A stretch of DNA of 12,444 bases from positions 1 to 12,444 of the forward strand of contig JACCVK010000266.1 in assembly GCA_013698195.1 (NCBI GenBank), written 5' to 3'. This document shows positions 1 to 6,056 of this stretch, in pieces. Below the pieces are notes generated by a model. The model saw only the letters and a program-made list of their open reading frames with translations, did no database searches and had not been told where the DNA came from. The DNA is from Actinomycetota bacterium (GTDB taxonomy: Bacteria > Actinomycetota > Thermoleophilia > Gaiellales > Gaiellaceae). Numbering within the stretch: position 1 is the first letter of the stretch; the number at the start of each line of letters is the position of its first letter. The position numbers and the translations under genes were made by a program.

Positions 1-1
1 G

Positions 2-334
2 GACGAGAGCGCTCCGTGGGCGGTCGTCGCTGCACGTTCGGCGTCGGTTGCGATCGCCGTCGTGGCCATTCTGGTCACCTCGGGGACGCTCCGCGCACCT
101 CGAAATCTCCTTCCGTTGCTCATCGGCGTCGGCGTCTTCGACACGGGCGCCACCGTCTGCGTCGCGTTCGCGACGACGAAGGGCTCGGCCGGGATCGTGG
201 CGGTTCTGGGCGCCCTCTACCCAGTCGTGACGGTCGTGCTCGCTCGGATCGTGCTGGCCGAGAAGCTGAGCCGGTCGCGGCGGGCAGGCGGCCTCGTCGC
301 ACTGAGCGGAGCTGCCCTCGTCGCCGCCGGCTAA
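2..334 (+). CDS. EamA/DMT-family transporter, C-terminal part (5' end outside window)
   Basis: An open frame enters from the left edge (first full codon at 2) and ends at TAA 332-334, giving about 110 residues. The visible part is strongly hydrophobic, with four likely membrane helices. The end, around YPVVTVVLARIVLAEKLSR followed by an Ala/Gly/Leu-rich last helix, is typical of the second EamA repeat of drug/metabolite transporters: a helix, a short Glu-Lys-Leu turn, then the final helix. Substrate cannot be told from this family. The first internal ATG (62) lies inside conserved membrane sequence, so the true start is upstream of the window. The next gene on the same strand begins 54 bp later. 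Confidence 0.85.
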   Translation, partial: DESAPWAVVAARSASVAIAVVAILVTSGTLRAPRNLLPLLIGVGVFDTGATVCVAFATTKGSAGIVAVLGALYPVVTVVLARIVLAEKLSRSRRAGGLVALSGAALVAAG

Positions 335-388
335 GCGGCCGGCTCGGTACGGGAAAGGAGCGCCTGCAACGACACCGAACCGAGAATC

Positions 389-1045
389 ATGCAGACCTCT
401 CCCTTGCGGCTGGGCGCGCTTATCAGCCTCGCAACGCTCGCGATCGCCGGTGTGCTCGGACTCATCGCCGTGCTCGACACGGACGACGTGGCCGCCAGCT
501 TCGGGGCGGGGTTCGGGATTGCCTTCGTCGTGTTCCTGTCCGGTGCGACGCTCGCCTGCGCGCTCGCATGCCTCGCGCGGGGGCGGCTGGAGTGGGTCGC
601 TCTCGGAAGCATCGCCCTTGCCGGCGTGGCTCTCGACCTCCTCGTACTCGCGATCTGGCAGGGAATCGACAGCGAGACCTACGCCAGAATCACCGCGATC
701 ACCGGGGTCTGGAGCTTCTTCGCCCTGATCGTGCTCGGGCTGACGCTGGCCGTCGATCGCCCGGCGCGAGTAACTCGCTGGCTCCATCTCGCCGCGGTGG
801 TCTCGGCAGTCGGCGCAGGCCTGGTCTCGACATACTTGATCGCCTTCACGGAGAGCGGAAGCTCCTCGAGCAGCGGATCTCTCGACGAGGGCACCGGCAC
901 GACGATCTTCGGGGTACCGGGTGTCAGCCTTGGCGAGGATCAATTGCTGCGGGTGCTCGGAGTCGCGTTCGTCCTCCTCGCGACCTTCTGGTTCGCCGCG
1001 CTCGCAGCGCACCGACTCGAGCGCGCCGAAGCGGTGGACGCGTGA
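389..1045 (+). CDS. Six-helix integral membrane protein of unknown function
   Basis: A 218-residue protein starting at ATG 389. I do not recognise its family. Six hydrophobic segments are visible at about residues 9-29, 38-63, 69-91, 102-122, 132-153 and 188-208. Between the fifth and sixth lies a polar loop with a run of serines (about 156-164) and acidic residues, probably on one face of the membrane. There is no cleavable signal peptide and no recognisable catalytic motif. The G+C-rich third codon positions support real coding. Only a weak GAGA-like ribosome site precedes the ATG; the stronger GGAAAGGAG at 352-360 is 28 nt away and has no in-frame start behind it. It follows the transporter fragment by 54 bp and may be co-transcribed. 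It ends one base before the stop of the convergent YchF-like gene. Confidence 0.75.
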   Translation: MQTSPLRLGALISLATLAIAGVLGLIAVLDTDDVAASFGAGFGIAFVVFLSGATLACALACLARGRLEWVALGSIALAGVALDLLVLAIWQGIDSETYARITAITGVWSFFALIVLGLTLAVDRPARVTRWLHLAAVVSAVGAGLVSTYLIAFTESGSSSSSGSLDEGTGTTIFGVPGVSLGEDQLLRVLGVAFVLLATFWFAALAAHRLERAEAVDA

Positions 1046-1046
1046 C

Positions 1047-1985
1047 TCAGACGTTGAAGCGGACGTTCAGAACGTCGCCGTCCTCGACCACGTAGTTCTT
1101 CCCCTCGAGCCGCTGGAGACCGCGGCGCGCGGCCTCCGCGTGCGAGCCGCAAGCGACGAGGTCGTGCCAGCGAATCACCTCGCAGCGAATGAAGCCGCGC
1201 GCGAGATCCGTGTGGATGGTCTCCGCCGCCTCGAGTGCCGTCTGTCCCTGGCGAAGCGGCCACGAGCGCGCCTCCGTGTCGCCGGCCGTGAAGAAGACGA
1301 TCAGCCCGAGCGCGTCTTTGAGATGCGCGACGACCTGGTCGAGCACCGACGGCCCGTCGCGGAACTCCGCCGCTTCCTCCGGCGGCAACTCGGCGAGCTC
1401 CACCTCGAGCTTGCCGTCGATCCCACCCGGCCCGTTGACGAGAGCGATGAGCGGCTTGGTCGTGAGCGGCTCGAGCTCGGACGGTAGCTCTCCAGTCCAA
1501 TCCGCGAGCGTCTTCCCGGCCTCGACGTGCACGAGCAGGGCTTCGAGCAGGTCGACCTCCTGCCGCGTCGCTGGATCCCCCGACTTCGCCTCTTTGCGCA
1601 CTCGCTCGAGCCGCCGCTCGACGTGATCCCGGTCGGCGACGAGGAGCTCGAGCCGGATCGCCTCGAGATCGCGCGCAGGGTCCGATTCAGGCGAGAAGCC
1701 GTCCGCCACGGCGAGCAACGCATCCGACTCTCGGAGACCCGCCACGAGCGAGCCGCCCGTACCGGGCACGTCCATCACGCGAATCGCCGCCGGAGTCACC
1801 TTGCGGGAGCCGACGACACGAGCGACCTCGTCGAGTCGTCCGTCGGGAATCGTCGCGACACCGAGGTTCGCCTTCTCGGATACGGAGGCGTACGCCGTCA
1901 CCTCGGCACCGGCGTGCGTGAGTGCGTTGAAGAGCACGGTCTTGCCGGAGTTGGACAGGCCGACGAGCCCGACCTGCAAGGGCAT
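1047..1985 (-). CDS. YchF-like P-loop NTPase with C-terminal TGS-like (DUF933) domain, divergent short form
   Basis: A 312-residue protein. The N-terminus has a P-loop GLSNSGKT (residues 9-16) in place of the usual Pro-Asn-Val-Gly-Lys-Ser form, a switch region (LGVATIPDGRLDEVA, 41-55) typical of YchF/OLA1, and a G3-like DVPG (72-75). A charged helical insertion spans about 105-165, and the YchF-type C-terminal domain about 228-312, including IHTDLARGFIRCEVI and the final GDVLNVRFNV. YchF proteins are translation-associated ATPases of about 360 residues. This one is shorter, seemingly in two spots after G3. The G4 NxxE motif is replaced by Asn-Gly-Pro-Gly (184-187), so nucleotide preference is uncertain. 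It starts 8 bp after the preceding small gene and is probably the last gene of the unit. It may be a paralogue rather than the housekeeping copy. Confidence 0.88.
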   Translation of the reverse strand: MPLQVGLVGLSNSGKTVLFNALTHAGAEVTAYASVSEKANLGVATIPDGRLDEVARVVGSRKVTPAAIRVMDVPGTGGSLVAGLRESDALLAVADGFSPESDPARDLEAIRLELLVADRDHVERRLERVRKEAKSGDPATRQEVDLLEALLVHVEAGKTLADWTGELPSELEPLTTKPLIALVNGPGGIDGKLEVELAELPPEEAAEFRDGPSVLDQVVAHLKDALGLIVFFTAGDTEARSWPLRQGQTALEAAETIHTDLARGFIRCEVIRWHDLVACGSHAEAARRGLQRLEGKNYVVEDGDVLNVRFNV

Positions 1986-1993
1986 TCGCGACT

Positions 1994-2224
1994 CTACTCG
2001 CCGAAGCCGACGCGGCCCTCGCGAGCGAAGCGCTTTGCGTAGAGCACCCGCGGGAGCACGAGCAGGATCCTGCCGTCCTCCGCGTCGAGCGACAGCGTCG
2101 GTCCGCTTTCGCCTTTACTCAGCGCCTGCTCGAGCGCGTCGGCGCTCGCCGGCTTCACGAGCCAGCTCACGATCTGACCCCCTTCAAGCGCGACCTCGAT
2201 ACGGACCAGTGAGTTCTCAGCCAC
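1994..2224 (-). CDS. Small conserved-looking protein, 76 residues, translationally coupled to mce
   Basis: GTG 2224 opens a 76-residue frame whose GTG overlaps the mce stop in the octamer GTGGCTGA (8-nt overlap). A GAGGTGG stretch lies about 6 nt upstream as a possible ribosome site. The frame has strongly G/C-biased third positions and fits tightly between mce and the YchF-like gene. The protein is predicted as mixed strand and helix: VRIEVALEGGQIVSWLV, a helix with Ala/Leu/Glu, then LSLDAEDGRILLVLPRVLYAKRF and a basic end. It loosely resembles the short actinobacterial DUF3107-type proteins (Asp-Gly-Arg followed by a hydrophobic strand and Pro), but I could not confirm this. There is no signal peptide or membrane helix. 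Function unknown. Confidence 0.72.
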   Translation of the reverse strand: MAENSLVRIEVALEGGQIVSWLVKPASADALEQALSKGESGPTLSLDAEDGRILLVLPRVLYAKRFAREGRVGFGE

Positions 2225-2621
2225 CGGAAACCACCTCTGTGAGGACGCCGTGGACGGCGTCGGGATGGACGAATGCGACCTCGAGCCCGTACAGCCCGCG
2301 GCGGGGAACCACATCGATGAGGTGCGCGCCGACCTCGGAGAGCTCGCGCAAGGTCGACTCCACGTCGTTGGTCTCGAGCGCGACGTGATGCATGCCGGGA
2401 CCTCGACGCGCGAGGAAGCGACCAACGGGGGTGTCCTCCCCGGTCGGAGCGAGCAGCTCGACGCGACCGGCGCCGACAAGCAGCGCGGCGGCCTCGACCC
2501 CCTGGCTGGCCAGCTCGTCGCGATGCTCCACTCGCGCGCCAAACAGCCGCTCGTAGGTCGTGATCGCCTCATCGAGGTCTCTGACGGCGACGCCGACGTG
2601 GTGGATTCCGCACAGGTTCAC
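2217..2621 (-). CDS. mce: Methylmalonyl-CoA epimerase (VOC superfamily)
   Basis: A 134-residue protein of usual family length, starting at GTG 2621. It converts (2S)- and (2R)-methylmalonyl-CoA in the cytosol, linking propionyl-CoA carboxylation to methylmalonyl-CoA mutase. Two VOC beta-alpha-beta-beta-beta units are visible. Expected metal ligands fall at His8 (HHVGVAV), Glu55 (VELLAP), His79 (MHHVALE) and Glu129 (GVLTEV). The signature GEDTPVGRFLARRGPGMHH is close to that of known epimerases. No Shine-Dalgarno precedes the GTG; instead TAGCAT ends 7 nt before it, as in leaderless genes. The stop overlaps the next small gene. No mutase or carboxylase genes are in the window. Confidence 0.93.
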   Translation of the reverse strand: MNLCGIHHVGVAVRDLDEAITTYERLFGARVEHRDELASQGVEAAALLVGAGRVELLAPTGEDTPVGRFLARRGPGMHHVALETNDVESTLRELSEVGAHLIDVVPRRGLYGLEVAFVHPDAVHGVLTEVVSGG

Positions 2622-2628
2622 GCGGGCG

Positions 2629-2634
2629 ATGCTA
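2629..2634 (-). promoter_or_regulatory. Possible -10 hexamer for a leaderless mce transcript
   Basis: TAGCAT on the minus strand ends 7 nt before the mce GTG, the spacing expected when transcription starts on the start codon. No convincing -35 is found 16-18 nt upstream. Supported only by the hexamer, its position and the lack of a ribosome site. Confidence 0.35.
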
Positions 2635-2641
2635 GCGGCGC

Positions 2642-2657
2642 GCCGGGCGTACCCGGC
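2642..2657. other. Short perfect hairpin between ftsH and mce
   Basis: GCCGGG and CCCGGC form a 6-bp stem around a 4-nt loop, reading UACG on the minus strand. It lies upstream of mce and downstream of ftsH. There is no T-run after it on either strand, so it is not a classical terminator. It could be a processing or stability element, or an operator near the mce -10 hexamer. Confidence 0.4.
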
Positions 2658-2664
2658 TTCGAAG

Positions 2665-2834
2665 CTTAGTGCTTCCCACCGTAAATACGCTCGTGGTTCG
2701 CGGGCAAAAACCGAGCAGGCCTAGGACGCAGGGAGCGTTCATACCCAAAGGTATGGACGCGACCGAGGACGACGGCATGCGAAGCGTTTGCAGCCGCGCG
2801 AAGCGTGGGCGTATTTGCGGTGGGGAGCACTTAG
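2665..2834. repeat. Imperfect inverted-repeat element (MITE-like or structured RNA) at the ftsH stop codon
   Basis: The stretch between ftsH and mce is a single inverted-repeat unit. The left arm 2668-2702 and right arm 2797-2831 pair over about 35 positions. Six positions deviate from identity, five of them T/C or G/A differences that would be G-U pairs in a plus-strand RNA. A second 11-bp hairpin (2735-2760) sits at the centre. The ends are flanked by the 5-bp direct repeat CTTAG (2665-2669 and 2830-2834), which looks like a target-site duplication; the right copy contains the ftsH stop TAA (minus 2833-2831). The middle also holds a 9-bp direct repeat GCGAAGCGT (2779-2787 and 2798-2806). 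No protein-coding frame is credible inside. It could be a small non-autonomous transposable element or a folded RNA. Confidence 0.75.
2735..2760. repeat. Central 11-bp hairpin of the inverted-repeat element
   Basis: GCGTTCATACC and GGTATGGACGC pair around the loop CAAA, with one G-U pair (plus strand) and no mismatch. It lies within 2 bp of the geometric centre of the element at 2665-2834, so the whole unit can fold as one long rod with an internal loop and a terminal stem. No T-run follows on either strand, which argues against a simple terminator. Confidence 0.7.
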
Positions 2835-4324
2835 TCCCGCATGGGAAGAGCGCGCACCGTCCCGATCGTCTCGGAGGAGCGCGACTCGGGCTTGGTGTCC
2901 ACGAGCAGCGCCTCGAGCTCCGCACGATCGAGCGTCTCCTTCTCGAGCAGCGCCTCGGCAACGCGATCGAGCACGGCTCGATGCTTCACAAGGAGTCGCT
3001 GCGCCTCGTCGTAGGCGCCGTCCGTGAGCCGTGCCTGCTCCGAGTCGCGCATGCGCTTGGTCTCTTCCGAGAGCGCGTAGTTGTCTGCGCGCATGGTCCT
3101 CGACGGCGCAATCTCGGACATTCCGAACTCGAACACCATCGAGCGGGCGATGGCCGTGACACGCTCGAGGTCGTTCGCAGCACCGTTCGTGATCCGTCCG
3201 AACACGACCTGCTCGGCAGCGCGGCCGGAGAGGAAGACCATCATCAGGTCGACGAACTCCTCGCGCGTATGCAGGTAGCGATCCTCGGTCGGCATGTTGA
3301 GCGTGTACCCGAGAGCCTGTCCGCGAGAGACGATCGTCGCCTTCTGCGCGGGGAAGAGCTCACCCACGAGATGCGACATGACGGCATGTCCGGCCTCGTG
3401 GTACGCGAGAATCCGCTTCTCCTTCTCGGAGACGACGCGCCGCTGCTGGAGTCCGGCGACGATCCGCTCCATTGCCGCCTCGAAGTCCGATTGCCGGATG
3501 TACTGAGCGCCAGAACGGGCGGCGAAGATCGCCGCCTCGTTACAGAGGTTTGCGATGTCGGCGCCGGTGAGGCCGGAGGTCTGCCTGGCGACGCGCTCGA
3601 GATCGACGTCCGCTGCAAGCGGCTTGCCTCGGGTATGCACGCCGAGAATCTGCTCCCGGCCCGCGACGTCCGGCGGCGCGACGTTCACCTGCCGATCGAA
3701 GCGACCGGGCCGGAGAAGTGCCGAATCGAGGTCCTGGAGCCTGTTCGAGGCAGCCATGACAATGACCTCGTCACGGGCGCTGAACCCGTCGAGCTCCACG
3801 AGGAGCTGGTTCAGGGTCTGATCGTGCTCACGGTGGAAGCCGCCTCCCGAGCGTGCGGCCCCGACCGCGTCGAGCTCGTCGATGAAGACGATCGCAGGCT
3901 CGTGCTTGCGTGCTTCCTCGAAGAGCTTGCGGATGCGAGCAGCCCCGAGGCCGGCGAACATCTCGACGAAAGAAGAGGCGCTCGCGGAATAGAAGTTGGC
4001 GCCGGATGCGCTCGCGACTGCCTTTGCGAGCAGCGTCTTTCCGGTCCCGGGCGGGCCGTGCAGGAGAATCCCGCGCGGGACGCGGGCACCAACCCGCTCG
4101 AACCGCTTGCGGTTGCGGAAGAAGTCGACGACTTCCTGGAGCTCTTGCTTCGCCTCGTCGAGCCCGGCGACGTCGTCCCACGCAACCTCCACCTGCGAAC
4201 CCTTGACGACAGGGGCGGGCTTCGCGCGCGGCATGAAGCGAATCGTCCAAATGAGAAGGGCGATCACGATCCCGAAGAAGACGATCGGAAGCCAGGTGAT
4301 CAGCTGGTACTCGAAGTCGCCCAC
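2831..4324 (-). CDS. ftsH: FtsH-type ATP-dependent zinc metalloprotease, short form
   Basis: A 497-residue membrane-anchored AAA+ protease that would degrade membrane and short-lived cytosolic proteins. A single N-terminal transmembrane helix (about 8-31) is followed directly by the AAA domain. Visible motifs are Walker A GPPGTGKT (90-97), a pore loop around MFAGLG (122-127), Walker B IVFIDELDA (145-153), and a second region of homology ending RPGRFDR (205-211) with the arginine fingers. The peptidase has HEAGH (309-313) and the third zinc ligand Asp385 in NGAANDLERVT. Usual FtsH is 610-650 residues with two helices and an external domain; that N-terminal domain is missing here. Start is GTG 4324; an in-frame TAG four codons upstream excludes a longer protein. 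It starts 42 bp after the DUF1385 gene, and its stop lies in the flank of the inverted-repeat element. Confidence 0.95.
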   Translation of the reverse strand: MGDFEYQLITWLPIVFFGIVIALLIWTIRFMPRAKPAPVVKGSQVEVAWDDVAGLDEAKQELQEVVDFFRNRKRFERVGARVPRGILLHGPPGTGKTLLAKAVASASGANFYSASASSFVEMFAGLGAARIRKLFEEARKHEPAIVFIDELDAVGAARSGGGFHREHDQTLNQLLVELDGFSARDEVIVMAASNRLQDLDSALLRPGRFDRQVNVAPPDVAGREQILGVHTRGKPLAADVDLERVARQTSGLTGADIANLCNEAAIFAARSGAQYIRQSDFEAAMERIVAGLQQRRVVSEKEKRILAYHEAGHAVMSHLVGELFPAQKATIVSRGQALGYTLNMPTEDRYLHTREEFVDLMMVFLSGRAAEQVVFGRITNGAANDLERVTAIARSMVFEFGMSEIAPSRTMRADNYALSEETKRMRDSEQARLTDGAYDEAQRLLVKHRAVLDRVAEALLEKETLDRAELEALLVDTKPESRSSETIGTVRALPMRD

Positions 4325-4366
4325 GCCCCCTGCCTATCGGCAGAGAAGCGCTGCTCCTCAAGGGAT

Positions 4367-5152
4367 CTAGCGCTCTTCGGGAATCGTCTCTTCGAGCGCG
4401 AGGCAGGCGTCGCGGGCTGCATTCGCGACCTCGACCTGATCCGCCGAGGGCTCCGCGGTGGAGAAGCGGCGCTGGAGCTCGAAGCCGGGTCGCGCAAGCG
4501 CGCGAGCAAGCGGATTCTGTGGATTCCTGAGCATCCAGCCGAAGACCTCGACGGAGGCCCCGACTGCGACCGTGGTTCCGAGCAGTCGCGCGGCGCTCCG
4601 CGCCGGTGCCGGCGCCTTACCGGCGGCCACGTTTGCCGCGACGGACGCGACGACGAGCGGTCCGATGAGCTGCGACCCGCAGCGGGGATGCTCCTTCGGC
4701 GCCGTCTCGCCGTTCTCGTACGTCCCGATCGAGACGTGCTCCGCACCGTGGTAGGCAGCAAGTTCAGGTCCTCGCAGCGCGAGCCCCGCCGGAATGAGGG
4801 CAACCGCACCGGCGAGCGCCTCCCGACCTCCCGCGGAGAGCCGGCGACTCCGTCGTACCCCGCGGGTGAGAATCGTCGAGGCAGCGATTCCTCCGATCAC
4901 GGCCGGTCGCTCGAACGGGAAGCGGGCTTGCGGGACCGCCCGGCGGACGATCGGTAGGAGTGCGAATGCCTCGGCGAGACGGAGTGGTCCACGAAGGACC
5001 GGCGTTTTCACGAGCTGGCCAAAGCGGGGCTTGCGTCCAGAGGCGACATGAAGCGTCCCATCGTCGTCGCGCACCGCACAGCCCCACGCCGTCGGGCCGT
5101 GCACAAGCACCCCGTTTTGCAGAGCCATCCCGCCGAGCCGGATCGTCTCCAT
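4367..5152 (-). CDS. DUF1385 family protein
   Basis: A 261-residue protein with the hallmarks of DUF1385: an N-terminal GGMALQNGVLVHGP block (7-20), then hydrophobic segments (about 82-96 and 112-127), the conserved YHGAEH (134-139), HPRCGS (155-160), further hydrophobic segments (about 162-178 and 190-208), and a C-terminal LQRRFSTAEPSADQVEVA block. Family function is unknown; the invariant His and Cys residues suggest metal binding, but that is inference. It is probably membrane-associated. ATG 5152 has no ribosome site, but TACCCT ends 6 nt before it, so it may start a leaderless transcript. ftsH follows after 42 bp, suggesting joint expression of two membrane-linked proteins. Confidence 0.88.
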   Translation of the reverse strand: METIRLGGMALQNGVLVHGPTAWGCAVRDDDGTLHVASGRKPRFGQLVKTPVLRGPLRLAEAFALLPIVRRAVPQARFPFERPAVIGGIAASTILTRGVRRSRRLSAGGREALAGAVALIPAGLALRGPELAAYHGAEHVSIGTYENGETAPKEHPRCGSQLIGPLVVASVAANVAAGKAPAPARSAARLLGTTVAVGASVEVFGWMLRNPQNPLARALARPGFELQRRFSTAEPSADQVEVANAARDACLALEETIPEER

Positions 5153-5158
5153 GAGCAG

Positions 5159-5164
5159 AGGGTA
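5159..5164 (-). promoter_or_regulatory. Possible -10 hexamer for a leaderless DUF1385 transcript
   Basis: TACCCT on the minus strand, followed by 6 nt and then the ATG of the DUF1385 gene. The same hexamer serves as -10 in the much better speD promoter. No good -35 is visible at the expected distance, so this is a modest call. Confidence 0.35.
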
Positions 5165-5210
5165 GCGGCGGGATCGGCTCCGGTATCACCCCTGCTCGGC
5201 TCCGCCCTCG

Positions 5211-5224
5211 GCCGCCTCGGCGGC
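5211..5224. other. GC-rich hairpin just after the pabC stop
   Basis: GCCGCC and GGCGGC form an inverted repeat around a 2-nt centre, directly downstream of the pabC stop (5226). There is no T-run after it, so it is at best a weak or factor-assisted terminator. The rest of the 73-bp gap to the DUF1385 gene holds only the candidate -10 hexamer. Confidence 0.3.
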
Positions 5225-5225
5225 G

Positions 5226-6056
5226 TCAGGTGCGGGCAGCGAGCTCTCTGAGCGCGTCCTGCAGCTCATCGGCCGCCGGCCCGCGCTCGACCTTCCGGCC
5301 GTCGAGCTCGACCCACGGCAGGACCTCTCGTACGGACGAGGACGTGAACGCCTCTTCCGCACCGAGCAGCGCGCCTATCGAGTACGCACCTTCCTCGACC
5401 GAGTAGCCGAGAGCCGGTGCGAGCTCGAGCAACGCCGCGCGTGTGACCCCGGCGAGAATGCCGAGGTCGAGCGAGGGGGTGAAGAGCGTGCGGTGACGTC
5501 GCCACCAGACATTCGTCACCGTCCCCTCGAGCACGATCCCGTCGGCATCAACAAAGATCGCCTCGTCGGCCCCACGACGCTTGGCCTCGGCCTCGGCCGC
5601 GATGTTCACGGCGTAACTCGTGGACTTCACGCCGGGGAGAAGCCAGGGCGCCGTCGCGCGGACGCCGAGCAGCGAGACGCCGTGCACTCCGCGTGACCTC
5701 GCTTCGTCGATCCACGAGGGAATCGGGCTGAGCAGAGCAAGACCGGTCGCGTGGCCATCGGTGGTACCTCCCGTCCAGACGAGCCGGAGCACGGCGTCGT
5801 ACCCGGAGGCGTGCGGGAGGACGAGCGCCGCCAGCTCCTCGATCTCCGCTCGCGGTACCGTTGGCAGCTCGATGTAGCTCGCCGAGGTCTCGAGTCGGTC
5901 GAGATGAGCTCCGAGCCGGAACGGCCGGCCGGCGTAGACACGAAGCGTCTCGAACGCCGCTCGACCGCGCAGGACCGCATCGTCGTCCGCCCGGATGACC
6001 GGCTCGTCCGGCTCGCACAGGCCTCGGCCCGTCACGGCAACCGCGATGAGGCTCAC
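5226..6056 (-). CDS. pabC: Class IV PLP enzyme, probable 4-amino-4-deoxychorismate lyase
   Basis: A 276-residue protein from GTG 6056; a longer frame to 6122 is open but would run deep into pabB. The chosen start overlaps the pabB stop as GTGA. Fold-type IV PLP features are clear: GRAAFETLRV (31-40), the PLP lysine Lys144 in KSTSYAVN, a conserved ADEAIFVDADG block (163-173), Glu177 in LEGTVTN, and the LGILAGVTR turn (198-206) that holds the phosphate in this family. Sequence alone does not separate lyase from branched-chain or D-amino-acid aminotransferases. Direct coupling to pabB points to the lyase that releases pyruvate from aminodeoxychorismate to give p-aminobenzoate for folate. Cytosolic. 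Confidence 0.88.
   Translation of the reverse strand: MSLIAVAVTGRGLCEPDEPVIRADDDAVLRGRAAFETLRVYAGRPFRLGAHLDRLETSASYIELPTVPRAEIEELAALVLPHASGYDAVLRLVWTGGTTDGHATGLALLSPIPSWIDEARSRGVHGVSLLGVRATAPWLLPGVKSTSYAVNIAAEAEAKRRGADEAIFVDADGIVLEGTVTNVWWRRHRTLFTPSLDLGILAGVTRAALLELAPALGYSVEEGAYSIGALLGAEEAFTSSSVREVLPWVELDGRKVERGPAADELQDALRELAART

Noticed and set aside
1043..1049. TGACTCA between the convergent membrane-protein and YchF-like genes as a regulatory palindrome
   Set aside because: It is simply two TGA stop codons facing each other across one base; no larger dyad or terminator surrounds it.
16..1095. A 359-codon plus-strand open frame at the left edge
   Set aside because: The translation is Arg/Gly-rich with no domain; the transporter tail and six-helix protein in another frame explain the region.
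2706..2710. Run of five A on the plus strand (T on the minus) as a terminator for ftsH
   Set aside because: No stem lies directly before the T-run on the minus strand. The nearby hairpins are placed elsewhere in the inverted-repeat element.
2669..4957. A 762-codon plus-strand open frame opposite ftsH and the DUF1385 gene
   Set aside because: The opposite strand encodes two proteins with complete family motifs. The plus-strand frame is a by-product of G+C-rich codon use and has no recognisable domain.
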